Shown here: piece by piece, positions 56,011-64,000 of the stretch | Layout of the letters: the number at the start of each line of letters is the position of its first letter | How positions within the stretch are numbered: position 1 is the first letter of the stretch | Source of the DNA: CAIVVT01 sp963838205 | GTDB lineage: Bacteria > Acidobacteriota > Terriglobia > Bryobacterales > Bryobacteraceae | Direction: 5' to 3' | Length of the DNA: 64,000 nt | Assembly: GCA_963838205.1 (NCBI GenBank) | Contig: CAWIQF010000021.1 | Coordinates: 1 to 64,000, forward strand | Program-made: the position numbers and the translations under genes | Notes under the pieces: model-generated | Seen by the model: only the letters and a program-made list of their open reading frames with translations | Database searches by the model: none | What the model was told of the DNA's origin: nothing

Positions 56011-56576
56011 AGATGTACCTCTGTGAGCAAAATGAAGGGCAACCGCTGCTGCCAACCGTCGCCCAGAAAAGCAAAGGGCTCCCGCGCGCACGAGAAGTCG
56101 CCGTTGAAACTCACCGGGGCCCAGCCCGCGTGCGGCGCCATCACGGTCTGCAGGAAGGCGTCCTCGACCGCGTCCGGAAGCGAATCGAGATCGCCGCTAT
56201 CGTCACCCGGCAACTTCGCGCCCTGGCGCAGCAGATTCAGCGTGCTGCGCCGGAAGTAGAAATCGACGTGCAGCAGGATCTTGCCCGAGAACAGCGACGG
56301 CTTCTGGCGCTCATCGCCGGAGTTGGTCTGCGACTGGCTGGTGTACATCGCGACGCAGACGCCGTCGCCGGCAGGCAGCAGGTCGGTCTGCTCGATGTGG
56401 TCCGGAGCCACGTAGCCTTGAAAGAAGTTTTGCGAGCCAGGAGTCCAGTTGATCGCAAAGGGCTGCGGGATGCCGTAGCCTGCGGCGATTGCCGAAAGGT
56501 GGGCATTGAAGCCGACGCCGGCGTCCGCGAGAATCCGCAGCGCCGTCTGCCGCACGAGGAGACGAGTGGAAGGCAT
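56007..56576 (-). CDS. Putative tail terminator / minor tail protein
   Basis: 189 residues from ATG 56576, which overlaps the stop of the upstream gene (TGATG). It begins MPSTRLLVRQTALRILADAG and contains INWTPGSQNFFQGYVAPDHI, HVDFYFRR and LPDAVEDAFLQTVMAP. A helix followed by beta strands of this size, located one gene before the tube protein region, fits tail-terminator (gpU-type) proteins that stop tail growth and join tail to head. Assignment rests mainly on position. Confidence 0.6.
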   Translation of the reverse strand: MPSTRLLVRQTALRILADAGVGFNAHLSAIAAGYGIPQPFAINWTPGSQNFFQGYVAPDHIEQTDLLPAGDGVCVAMYTSQSQTNSGDERQKPSLFSGKILLHVDFYFRRSTLNLLRQGAKLPGDDSGDLDSLPDAVEDAFLQTVMAPHAGWAPVSFNGDFSCAREPFAFLGDGWQQRLPFILLTEVHL

Positions 56577-57169
56577 CAGGCCACCTTCCTCAACAGGTCG
56601 CCCTGGAGCATCTCGCCGGCGATACCGTTGGGGTTCATCCAAACGGCACTGCCACGCTGGGCGCGCAGCTTTACAGCCAGGTCGGTGATGTTGACGCCGA
56701 ACATGACGCGCGCCGAGTTCATGATTATGCGGATGTCATTCGGCGAAAAGCCAAACCAAGGCGCGCGCCGCTCGTTCGCACGGGCACGAATGCGCGCCCA
56801 CTGGGCGCTGATATCCATGCGCACCGTCAGCTCGTCGGCGTAGCGCACTGTGAAGTTATCGAGCATGTGCGCGCTTTCCGCTCGAATCGTACGGATCGCG
56901 CCTTTGTGCTTCTTCGACGTGTCCTTGTAGGTGCGACTCCCCGGCCCCGTGAGGTCGCGGATGGTGTTCATCCCCTTGGCCGCCTTCCAGGTCTTGTACC
57001 GGTCGGCGAGCGGCTTCATCGCAGCGTCGTCCGAGCCGACGCCCATTGCGACGCGCGCCTTCACCGCGCCAACCGCGACCTGGCCGAGTTGCACCATCTG
57101 GTACTTGCGGAAGCCATAGCCCGCCAGCGTGATCTTCGAGCCGTGGAATTTGAAGGTGGTTTTGATCAC
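56576..57169 (-). CDS. Phage virion morphogenesis / head-tail connector protein
   Basis: 197 residues, strongly basic. The opening IKTTFKFHGSKITLAGYGFR is followed by helices (AVGAVKARVAMGVGSDDAAM). KPLADRYKTWKAAKG and IRDLTGPG resemble the SxxYxxxKxxKG...pPILxxTGxLxxS pattern of phage virion morphogenesis (gpG/gp10-like) proteins. It overlaps the genes on both sides by one to four bases. It probably completes the neck between portal ring and tail. Confidence 0.65.
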   Translation of the reverse strand: MIKTTFKFHGSKITLAGYGFRKYQMVQLGQVAVGAVKARVAMGVGSDDAAMKPLADRYKTWKAAKGMNTIRDLTGPGSRTYKDTSKKHKGAIRTIRAESAHMLDNFTVRYADELTVRMDISAQWARIRARANERRAPWFGFSPNDIRIIMNSARVMFGVNITDLAVKLRAQRGSAVWMNPNGIAGEMLQGDLLRKVA

Positions 57170-57495
57170 GGCTTCCTCAGAAACAGTCGTGCGCTGCCGT
57201 GCCCGTCGAATGTAGCTTCCATCACGAAGTACGTGATGCCGTTGTGCACAACCACATCACCCTTGGCCGGATCGGCGGGCATGTCCGGCAGGCAAAGGTA
57301 GACGGACGCCTGCGCTCCGGGGCGCGAGGCTTGAACGCCAGTGTCTTCGGTCCAGACGCCAGTGAGAGCAACCGGTGTACCCGCCGTGCCGCCGGCTTGA
57401 TACAACAGCGCCTCGCCCATCACTGCGATGCAATCGCGGATGCCTTTCAGGAAGGTGATCCCCATCGCATCCGCTGGGATTGGAAAGGTGCTCAT
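57166..57495 (-). CDS. Phage head-tail joining protein, putative
   Basis: 109 residues beginning STFPIPADAMGITFLKGIRD. The strand-rich middle has EALLYQAGGTAGTPVALTGV and VYLCLPDMPADPAKGDVV, and VVHNGITYFVMEATFDGHG near the C terminus. The alternation of short strands and the phrase 'GD.v..nG..Y.V' resemble gpFII/head-completion proteins of lambda-like phages. It overlaps the next gene by four bases and is three bases from the spike-base gene. Function is by size, pattern and place. Confidence 0.6.
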   Translation of the reverse strand: MSTFPIPADAMGITFLKGIRDCIAVMGEALLYQAGGTAGTPVALTGVWTEDTGVQASRPGAQASVYLCLPDMPADPAKGDVVVHNGITYFVMEATFDGHGSARLFLRKP

Positions 57496-57498
57496 GCG

Positions 57499-57768
57499 TT
57501 AGTACTCGGCCAGGATGTTGGTGGCGGTGGTGCCAGTGGCGTAGACGCGGCTCGCGCTGATGCCCAGGCGCCCCGCCGCAACATTGTTACAGGTGACAGA
57601 CGCCGAACCCTTCGCCAACATGACAGTCACGTTGCCAGCGACACCGATCCAGAGGGAGCGCGTGGCGTATGGAAGATCGGCTGCGTCATTGGGAACCACG
57701 GGCGCCGCGTCGCAGACCGCCGCGAGTTCCATGTCGGGGACGAGATCGGGGTATTTGTATCCGGCCAT
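57499..57768 (-). CDS. Head spike base protein, RCAP_Rcc01079-like
   Basis: 89 residues from ATG 57768. DMELAAVCDAAPVVPNDAAD, then LPYATRSLWIGVAGNVTVML and the closing SRVYATGTTATNILAEY correspond to the small beta-protein first described as the head spike base of the Rhodobacter gene-transfer agent. It also occurs in many phages next to capsid genes: DLPxxTRALYVGxAGNVTV...V.ATGTTAxxIxALY. It sits on capsid vertices and carries a spike. The recognition is by motif memory. A terminator-like hairpin lies upstream of it. Confidence 0.75.
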   Translation of the reverse strand: MAGYKYPDLVPDMELAAVCDAAPVVPNDAADLPYATRSLWIGVAGNVTVMLAKGSASVTCNNVAAGRLGISASRVYATGTTATNILAEY

Positions 57769-57779
57769 GTGCGTACCTC

Positions 57780-57810
57780 GAAAAACTTGGCGGCGCCCTA
57801 AGACGCCGCC
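57780..57810 (-). terminator. Intrinsic terminator after the decoration protein gene
   Basis: On the minus strand GGCGGCG (57804-57810), an eight-base loop and CGCCGCC (57789-57795) form a seven-pair GC stem, followed by AAGTTTTT. It lies between the decoration protein stop and the spike-base start and would lower transcription of the downstream connector and tail genes relative to capsid genes. Confidence 0.6.
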
Positions 57811-57821
57811 TTGCATGCGTC

Positions 57822-58601
57822 TTACTGCAAGCTGACGATCGAGTACCAGATGTAGACGTACACCAGGCCATTGCCAGTCGTGAAGGCAGCGGTAGCGTTG
57901 CCGATGGTGAGACCGGTGTTGAGCGGAGCAGCCAGGCCGCTGGCGCCCGTCTGCATGCCGAGCTGAGTGAGAGTCTTCGGACCGAGCGCGGCGGCGTTGA
58001 TGGTCGCAGCGGGAAGCGTGCCGGAGTGAACAGCCGCGCCGGCGGTGTAATTGATCGACACCGCACCTCCGGCGAGAAACGCAATCGAACCCGGCACAAA
58101 CTCCACCGCGATGGCATCGACCACGATGGCCTTGCCGGCGCCAGGAGCCGCAATCAACGCTTGCGGCGTGGCGTACATGGCCAGGACCTGCGCGGCGGTC
58201 AGCGGGACGATGGCCAGCTGCTGGACCTGAGGGTCGATCATGGCAGATGTCACCTGAGGTACCGCGTAGTCGAGCCGGAGCTGCACGGTCGCGTCGCCGG
58301 TCACTTGCGGCAGCTCGGCGAGGCCGATGCTCATGTTCGGCGTGCCGTTGGTTTGAGCGTTGTTCGAAGTGGCCACGAAGTTGACGTTGTCCCAGTACAC
58401 GCGGTCGCCGACGTTGAACACGCTGGCGTCTTTGGCCAGCGCGAACACGCCGTCGACGTCGATTTCAACGGGGCTGCCGGCAGTGTAGTTCCAGGCGGCC
58501 ACGCCGAAGATGTTTCCGATTTGAACGCCCGTCCCGCCGTTGCCGGTGCGCGGCGCCGATGGAATCGTGAGCGTCTTTCCAGGATGGATGAAGTTATTCA
58601 A
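57822..58601 (-). CDS. Capsid decoration protein, DUF2190 type with C-terminal extension
   Basis: 259 residues. The first half follows the DUF2190/capsid-cement pattern: MNNFIHPGKTLTIPSAPRTG, then GVQIGNIFGVAAWNYTAGSP with VEIDVDGVFALAKDASV and VGDRVYWDN, then IGLAELPQVTGDATVQLRLD. The second half (from about residue 120) is a separate beta domain ending VYVYIWYSIVSLQ, absent from minimal DUF2190 proteins. The extra domain could project from the capsid surface. The gene follows the protease-capsid gene by 70 bases, and a terminator-like hairpin follows it. Confidence 0.82.
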   Translation of the reverse strand: MNNFIHPGKTLTIPSAPRTGNGGTGVQIGNIFGVAAWNYTAGSPVEIDVDGVFALAKDASVFNVGDRVYWDNVNFVATSNNAQTNGTPNMSIGLAELPQVTGDATVQLRLDYAVPQVTSAMIDPQVQQLAIVPLTAAQVLAMYATPQALIAAPGAGKAIVVDAIAVEFVPGSIAFLAGGAVSINYTAGAAVHSGTLPAATINAAALGPKTLTQLGMQTGASGLAAPLNTGLTIGNATAAFTTGNGLVYVYIWYSIVSLQ

Positions 58602-58671
58602 GGTCTGACCTCCAATGAGGATTTACGAGTGGGCTGGCCCGTGAGCCAGCCCGGTTGTCGTCGCTCACTTC

Positions 58672-60753
58672 CTACGCGCCGGCGTTCTTCTGCAGGCCGC
58701 GGAAATCAATGGCCGCAGCGGCGAAGTCGAGGCGCGCCTTGACCTCGAAGCCGTCCACGTCGAAGCCCTGGCGGGTCTCGATGTAGACTCCGTCCTGGCC
58801 TTCGAGATAGCAGTACTCGACGGTGTCGATCAGCGTCGGAGTGGTCGCGAGGTACCACGCCGTGGTGGAGTTGGCATCGAGACGCGGCTCGACCACCGGG
58901 GTCAGCGTGCGGACCCACTCGGGGATGACGGCCGCCGGCGTAGTCGTCGCAACCAGGTTGATCGGCGCGATCAGCTGCAGCGCGGCGGTTTCGAGCGAGG
59001 TCGGCACGATCAGCGTGTTCGGCTCAAGGTTCAGGATGGTGCCCTTCGGACCGGTCTGCAGGCGGAACTTGGAGCGCGAAGTGGCGAGTGCGATCAGACC
59101 CAAGGCCGAGCCTGCGCCGGTCAGCAGGTTGTTGTGCGCGGCGTGGAACAGGGTCTTGTTGTCCTCGCCCATCACCTGGTTCGAGAGGAAGACGGCCCAC
59201 ACGGTGTCGGACTCCAGGCGCGCCGCCGCGACGCCGAGCTGGAACGGGATGCGCGTGATGGCCTGCAAGTCGTCATTGATGATCACCTTGCGGGTGACCG
59301 CCACCACTTCACCGAACGTCGCGAGCTGGTAGCTCTGGTTCGAGTCGGTGATCGGCGTGCGATGGAACTCGCCCTTTTCGTTCAGCGGCTGCAACGCGGC
59401 GAGATCGCTCAACTGAACACGGTTCACCGGCTTGAAGTCGGACGCGGTGACCTGGCGACTGAACGCAGTGAAGGTGCGCGAGACGGCCTGATAGCCTTGG
59501 CGCAGCGTCTTGTTGGCGACGTTGGCGAGGATGTTCGGCAGGTCGGTGGTGGTGAGGGCGTTGAACGCAATGTCGTTCACGTTCATGCCGCGCGTGGACT
59601 TGCCGGTCCGCTCGATGCAGAAGCGGGCGAGGTCCAGAAGCCGGAGGCCGACGTACTCGCGCCCGCGGTCGTTCACGATCGGGTTGAGCCCGGGATTCTC
59701 GCGGAACATGAGGTAGGCCGCCATGTTCTCGCGGATCGTGTCACCTTCATCGAGGCCAAACCCGATTTCCTGCGGCCGAGTAGGCTGCGGGTTCTGCCCA
59801 TTGGTAGGCGGCAATCGTCCCTCCAACACGGTGAGCCGCTCCAGGATCGCCGCTCCGGCTTGGGCCCGATTCACACCGGTCGCGATCAGTGCCTGCGACC
59901 AGCTCTCGCCGAGCTTCGCGCGGAAGGGAGCGAGTGCCGCCGTCACTTCGGCCACACGCATGCGCTCCTGGTTGATGCCCTGCTGGCGGGCGGCTTCAAT
60001 GTCCACGACCGGAGCGGCAGCGGCGCTGGCGTTCAGCTCCACCACCGCCGCAGGCGCGGCGTTCTGTTCGGTACGGGCCTCATTGCCCGTCTCGGCCTGA
60101 TGTGCCATGGTCTGGCTCTCCTTGGGGCGAGTTGCCCGTGCCGGAACGGCGTTCGCTGCCGCGCCGGCAAGCTCGTCTTGAGCGGGTGGAATCTCCGCGC
60201 TCATCGTCACGGCGCCGGCCACGGCCGGCACCATCGTGAAACTGATTTCGAAGGGCTCCCAGTCGACGGCTGTCATCTGCCGGCGACTCATGCCCGTGGG
60301 CGTGGTCTCGTTGCGCGCGTAGATCGAGGCGCCCATCGAGACGTTGCGGATGATTCCCGCCTTGATGTCGGCGCGCAGCCCGGCGAGGTCGGTCCGTGGA
60401 CTGATCTGCAACTGCGCGTAGGCCTTGCCGTTCTGAATCCACGCCTTGCGCACCACGCCGAGTTGGCTCGTGATCGAGCCGTAAGTATCGTGGTTGTCGC
60501 AGACCGGCGCGCCATTGTTGAGGCGGTCCAGTCGCACCGCGCCCGGGTCGAGACTGAGCGTCAAGTCGTACTGCTCGCCGGTTCGGTAGTCGCAGCGCGG
60601 AACCGAGCTGCCGTCATAGAAGCAGCACGTGACCATGCCGCCGCCTTCGTCCCACGAGTCCGGCTCGAAGGTGGCGGCAAAGCGTTCGGCGTAGATCTCC
60701 CTCTCAACGGGCGGCTGTGCAACTGCCGTCGTCGTCGTTTCGATTCCTTCCAT
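58672..60753 (-). CDS. Prohead protease - major capsid protein fusion
   Basis: 693 residues. The N-terminal 160 are an HK97-type (S78) protease: DLTLSLDPGAVRLDRLNNGA, catalytic His in PVCDNHDTYGS, Ser in IIRNVSMGASIYA. A linker of about 130 residues rich in Ala, Glu and Pro (AEIPPAQDELAGAAANAVPA) is probably the scaffold region. From about residue 300 comes the HK97-fold capsid protein (LDLARFCIERTGKSTRGMNV, VAVTRKVIINDDLQAITRIP, ending FAAAAIDFRGLQKNAGA). Fusions of protease, scaffold and capsid into one ORF are known from several Mu- and lambda-like prophages. The protease would release the capsid part by self-cleavage. Confidence 0.9.
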   Translation of the reverse strand: MEGIETTTTAVAQPPVEREIYAERFAATFEPDSWDEGGGMVTCCFYDGSSVPRCDYRTGEQYDLTLSLDPGAVRLDRLNNGAPVCDNHDTYGSITSQLGVVRKAWIQNGKAYAQLQISPRTDLAGLRADIKAGIIRNVSMGASIYARNETTPTGMSRRQMTAVDWEPFEISFTMVPAVAGAVTMSAEIPPAQDELAGAAANAVPARATRPKESQTMAHQAETGNEARTEQNAAPAAVVELNASAAAAPVVDIEAARQQGINQERMRVAEVTAALAPFRAKLGESWSQALIATGVNRAQAGAAILERLTVLEGRLPPTNGQNPQPTRPQEIGFGLDEGDTIRENMAAYLMFRENPGLNPIVNDRGREYVGLRLLDLARFCIERTGKSTRGMNVNDIAFNALTTTDLPNILANVANKTLRQGYQAVSRTFTAFSRQVTASDFKPVNRVQLSDLAALQPLNEKGEFHRTPITDSNQSYQLATFGEVVAVTRKVIINDDLQAITRIPFQLGVAAARLESDTVWAVFLSNQVMGEDNKTLFHAAHNNLLTGAGSALGLIALATSRSKFRLQTGPKGTILNLEPNTLIVPTSLETAALQLIAPINLVATTTPAAVIPEWVRTLTPVVEPRLDANSTTAWYLATTPTLIDTVEYCYLEGQDGVYIETRQGFDVDGFEVKARLDFAAAAIDFRGLQKNAGA

Positions 60754-60765
60754 GAATCCTCCGCG

Positions 60766-62319
60766 CTATGAGTTGCTCTTGGCTTCGCTGTTCGAGTCGT
60801 TGTTGGTGTTGTCGCTGCCGTCCTGCGGCTGCTGCGGTCCCTGCACCTGACCCTTGTCCGTGGTCTTGCGCGGGTCGCCATCGAGGATCAGCCCGGCGTC
60901 GTCGAACTTCTTGTTCCAGGCCACGATCTCTTTCAATTGCGCGTCGGGATCCTGGCCATGACTCGCCACCACCTCCGGCCATGTGGACGCACCGATGCGC
61001 AGCGAGACGCGCTCCGCCATCGCCTCTTTGAGTGGATCGACCGACTCGAACTTGGGAGCGGTGAAGCGAACGCCGTAATTGAGCTCAGGAATCTCGCCAG
61101 CGACAAAAGCCACATTGATGAACCGCTTCCAAATGGGAATGAGGAGCTGCGGGATCAGGCACAACCAGCGGTAGGCTTCGACCGTGTTGCGGAAGCCCAG
61201 CATGCCGCCACGGAACGAGCTGTAGTTCACCGCGCTCATGTCGCCGGTGAGCAGCTCGTAGGGGATGCAGAGGCCGGCCGCAATCGACCCCAGCTGAGTG
61301 GAGCGATAGTCGCGGTAGCCGGAGCTGTGCGCCGGCGCGCCGAAGCGGACATCCTCCCCCGGCTTCAGCCGCTTGATGATGCCGGGCTCCAGAAACTCGG
61401 TTGGCTCGCTGGTGACCGGGTCGGTCGTTGTCTCCGTCAGGTTAGCAAAGGAGCCATCCGGCGAGACCACGAAGGCCGCGAAGCAGGCCTCGATCTTTTT
61501 GCGGACCAACTCGGCGTCTTCGTACTCGTCGAGGTCGCGCATCTTGAGCATCACCGGCGCAAACCACGTCACCCCACGCACCTGTCCGGGGCGGTCCTTC
61601 TTGTAGACATGCAGCACGCTGTCGGCCGGGATGGGCTTCGAGATGAAGCCGGCCTGCCAGTTGGTCAGCGTCAGCGCGCCCGGGTGGTTCCCGAACATCC
61701 AATACGCGACCCGCTTGCCAATCCCGTCGAACTGCACGCCTTGGATGATCGTGCCGCCGGACTCGATGGACATCGTCTTTGCGTGATCGAGATAGTCCGC
61801 CTCGAGCACCTGCAGTTGGAACGGAACGTCCAACCCGTCGCTCGGCCGGCGCGGCCGGAAGCGTACCAGACACTCGCCGCTCTCGGCCACTGCGCGCGCG
61901 ATCTGCCACTGCAAACCGTACAGGTCGAACTGGCCATCGGCGTCCGCCTGGTCGGCCCATGCCTTGAACTTCTCGTCGATCAGCGCGTTGAGCTTGTCGT
62001 TGCCGGTGTCTGCTCGCGGAAGGATGCCCGTGCCGACCTGATTCCCGATCAGTTCGCTCAGCGCCTTCGCCGCAAAGGGATTGTTGCGCACCAGATCGCG
62101 CGCGCGGTTGCGCAGCCACACCATCGAGCCCTGCGTCTCGCGGTTTGCGTCGGAGTTGGAGGTGACCCAGCCGCCCGTGCGGCGGCCCATCATCCCGCCC
62201 TCATAGTTGAAGCGCTCGACCAGACCGAGCGCACGGCGGTACTGCACGCGCCGCAGTGCCTCGCGCGGCGAGAAGAACCCGATGGCCCGGTCGAGCCAGT
62301 TCGTAGCTGCGTTAGCCAT
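60766..62319 (-). CDS. Phage portal protein, lambda family
   Basis: 517 residues, close to lambda gpB-family length. It opens NWLDRAIGFFSPREALRRVQ, then ALGLVERFNYEGGMMGRRTG, and the portal core motif RDLVRNNPFAAKALSELIGN with GTGILPRA follows. Later markers: FDLYGLQWQIARAVAESGEC, IIQGVQFDGIGKRVAYWMF, LTGDMSAVNYSSFRGGML. The ring formed by 12 copies is the DNA entry channel and docking point for terminase. It overlaps the gpW-like gene by eight bases. The C-terminal tail is polar and repetitive (PQDGSDNTNNDSNSEAKSNS). Confidence 0.92.
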   Translation of the reverse strand: MANAATNWLDRAIGFFSPREALRRVQYRRALGLVERFNYEGGMMGRRTGGWVTSNSDANRETQGSMVWLRNRARDLVRNNPFAAKALSELIGNQVGTGILPRADTGNDKLNALIDEKFKAWADQADADGQFDLYGLQWQIARAVAESGECLVRFRPRRPSDGLDVPFQLQVLEADYLDHAKTMSIESGGTIIQGVQFDGIGKRVAYWMFGNHPGALTLTNWQAGFISKPIPADSVLHVYKKDRPGQVRGVTWFAPVMLKMRDLDEYEDAELVRKKIEACFAAFVVSPDGSFANLTETTTDPVTSEPTEFLEPGIIKRLKPGEDVRFGAPAHSSGYRDYRSTQLGSIAAGLCIPYELLTGDMSAVNYSSFRGGMLGFRNTVEAYRWLCLIPQLLIPIWKRFINVAFVAGEIPELNYGVRFTAPKFESVDPLKEAMAERVSLRIGASTWPEVVASHGQDPDAQLKEIVAWNKKFDDAGLILDGDPRKTTDKGQVQGPQQPQDGSDNTNNDSNSEAKSNS

Positions 62320-62551
62320 TCGGATTGTTGCCTCGACCGTCTTTCGAAACCTGCGCGTAGGAGTAGCTCTTGGGTGCCGCCGGATTGAGCGCGGCTTGCC
62401 GGGCGCGCATCCACGACTGGGCCTTGATCATGTCGTCGGTGCTGGCGTAGTCGGTGCGCATCCCGTCGATGGTCACGCTCTTGACGCCGCGCCCGATGGC
62501 ATCGTCCAGCAGGTCGATGAGCACCTGATAGTCGGCTGCTGTCTTGGCCAT
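62312..62551 (-). CDS. gpW-like head-tail joining protein
   Basis: 79 residues from ATG 62551. The opening MAKTAADYQVLIDLLDDAIG is followed by GVKSVTIDGMRTDYASTDDM, a helix-hairpin-helix arrangement matching gpW: x-L-x-x-A-x-x-A-...-G-x-x-V-x-x-x-x-x-R-x-x-Y. It lies between terminase and portal genes, the gpW place in lambda-like phages. It starts two bases downstream of the terminase stop. Confidence 0.75.
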   Translation of the reverse strand: MAKTAADYQVLIDLLDDAIGRGVKSVTIDGMRTDYASTDDMIKAQSWMRARQAALNPAAPKSYSYAQVSKDGRGNNPNG

Positions 62552-62553
62552 GC

Positions 62554-64000
62554 TTACCGTCCGAACCAATTGCGCTTCTGCAGGAAGCCCTCGCCGCCGC
62601 GCAGGAACGGATTCGCGTCAGAGCGCTGTGCCGCCGGCGCGCTGGCCGGGCGGACGTCCGGCTCTTCGGCTGCTTTCGCGGTCGCTGGAGGCGCTGGCTG
62701 TCGCCGCGTATGTTTCCCAAAGCGCTCGCAGAACTGATTCAACTGCGCGCCCGAGAGCCCCAGCGACTTGAGCGCGGCGTAGGCATACACGCGGCAGTCG
62801 AGCGCCTCGTTGCGTGCGCCATCCTTCTTGCGCCACTCGTACTTCGGAAAGCCGAGATGGTACCTGACGTACTTCTTTTCGGCAGTCAGCTGCATCGAAA
62901 TACTCGAGGTCGCGGCCGAGCGGGAAGTGGCAGTATCCTGGCCCCGGCTCCTTCACCTTCACGCGGTCGTAGACCGCATCCTTCGCGGCGTTGACGCCGA
63001 TCATGAAGAACGGCGTCTGGTTCTTCCGGCTCGGCTTGTGCGGCCAGATCGTGCCTTCGCCCGACCGGCCCTTGGTCGCGAAAACGCGCCGGTTGTATCG
63101 GTCCCTGGTGAACCGCAGCACCGTGGCGTCCTTGTAGCCCGAATCGACGCACGCCGCCACGATCCGCAGCGTCTGGCCGTTCTCGTGCGCGTACTGCGAC
63201 AGCAGGATCTCGTCGAGCGCGCCCCACACTTCGCTGCGCAGGATGTCGCCAGGGATAACGTGATAGCCGATCGACCACGACTCCTCGTCGCGGCCCCACC
63301 CGACAACCTCCATCTCCAGGCGGTCGGCCTGAACGTCCACGCCGGCGGTCAGCAAGCAGACGCCGTCCGGCGCCTCCGCGGCGAACGGCTCGCAACGATT
63401 CCACAATGCGTGGGAGTCGATGGCGACTTCGTGCTTCTCCTCCCACAGCGTGGCGAGGACCGTGTTCATGAACGCCTTGAGCGTCTCGGGCGATTGCTTT
63501 GCCGCCAGGAACTCGGTGGCGATGGTGCCCCAGCTCCGCTTCGGCGAAATGAGCTGGTTGACACGGAAACCCGGCACCGGCGAGCCGGGATTCTGTGCCC
63601 GGTATTCGCCGCGTTCGACCATCGCGGCCTTGAGATGTTCCGGGATCAGCTCCGTGCAGTGCGCGCAACGGTAGCGCGCCTCTTCGGGATGACTTTCCGG
63701 CCAGCACAATCCACTCGTGGCGCCGTCGCCCAGCTCCAGCACTTGGAACTCGCCGCAGTGCGGGCACGGCACGAAGTACTCGCGCTGGTCGCTCTGCAGC
63801 CAGGCGAGCTCGATCCGGCTGCATCCTTTTATAGTGGGAGTCGAGCACAGCAGGACCTTCTTGTTGTGCTCGAACTCCGCCGTGCGCTGGATCGCGAGCG
63901 AGACCGGATCGCCCTCTGTGCCGGCCGATTGCGGATAGCGATCCACCTCGTCGAGCAGCACGTAGCGGATCGGCCGCATGGCTAGGCCGCTCGGGCTGAT
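62554..64000 (-). CDS. Terminase large subunit, GpA type (partial; one frame break)
   Basis: The N-terminal ATPase part lies outside the window. What is present starts in frame at the window edge with SPSGLAMRPIRYVLLDEVDR (Walker B, then the catalytic Glu), followed by LLCSTPTIKGCSRIELAW and a CPHCGEF...YRCAHC zinc-type four-Cys site. The nuclease acidic residues are in LTAGVDVQADRLEMEVVGWG and AACVDSGYKDATVL. Near 62893 the frame breaks; with one G fewer it continues EYFDQLTAEKKYVRYHLGFP and WRKKDGARNEALDCRVYAY, the expected GpA end. It packages DNA into the prohead through the portal. The break looks like a sequence error. Confidence 0.88.

Larger units (their letters stand above)
51325..64000 (-). 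mobile_element. Partial prophage, siphovirus-type head-to-tail module
   Basis: All phage genes run right to left in the usual order: terminase, gpW-like, portal, protease-capsid fusion, decoration protein, spike base, connectors and tail terminator, tail tube, tail chaperones, tape measure. Most genes overlap or abut. The left end is a cut tape-measure gene joined to host operon DNA; the right end leaves the window within terminase. No integrase, attachment site, lysis or lysogeny gene is visible in this part. A cargo gene on the plus strand (52796-54530) interrupts the tail module. Confidence 0.9.

Overview
This 64 kb window is high-GC bacterial DNA that most resembles an acidobacterium of the Solibacter/Bryobacter type. 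The reasons are an acidobacterial-style VWFA-related secreted protein, futalosine-pathway menaquinone genes (mqnC, mqnA), many secreted glycoside hydrolases with Tat or Sec signals, and a Gfo/Idh/MocA oxidoreductase with a Tat leader. The assignment is an inference from gene content; no rRNA gene is present.

Layout. 0.2-9.1 kb: housekeeping genes, comprising a VWFA protein, a frameshifted TonB-dependent receptor, mqnC-mqnA, a 28-codon membrane ORF, class II DAHP synthase, a broken enolase-superfamily gene next to tRNA-Arg(ACG), an oxidoreductase and a CYTH protein. 9.2-15.7 kb: a MoxR/DUF58/VWA cassette whose last gene is a 1431-residue fusion with three VWA regions. 16.2 kb: an isolated phage-like DUF669/SSB-tail protein. 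17.2-25.7 kb: amino-sugar catabolism, with an MFS transporter, GH94 N,N'-diacetylchitobiose phosphorylase, an arabinose/fucose-isomerase-like enzyme and GH2 exo-beta-D-glucosaminidase. 25.9-28.3 kb: a membrane glycosyltransferase-like protein and an intact IS630 element. 28.6-37.8 kb: GH30-like, GH9-like, two GH29 fucosidases, an IS66-type remnant and a GH5. 38.2-51.2 kb: a LacI-family regulator, then one tight operon (large glycosidase, second glycosidase, ROK kinase, SIS isomerase/deaminase, MFS permease, glycosidase-CBM-GlcG fusion). A 32-bp perfect palindrome lies across the predicted start point of this operon, and a near-identical one lies between lacI and GH5. The regulator therefore probably controls both transcription units. 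No SusC/SusD pair is present, so this is not a Bacteroidetes-style locus.

51.3 kb to the right end: part of a siphovirus-type prophage on the minus strand. In transcription order it holds terminase (runs off the window), gpW-like, lambda-type portal, protease-capsid fusion, decoration protein, spike-base protein, connectors, tail tube, tail chaperones with a classical -1 slippery site, and a tape-measure gene cut off after about 95 codons. The tape-measure stump abuts a truncated secreted-protein gene that would have been the next gene of the sugar operon. A plus-strand signal-peptide/TPR/adhesin-E-like gene sits between tail tube and tail chaperone as a cargo (moron) gene.

Six reading-frame breaks in five otherwise normal genes are each repaired by removing one base, which suggests insertion-type sequence errors rather than five independent pseudogenes. 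The programmed -1 site in the prophage is of a different kind and looks genuine.
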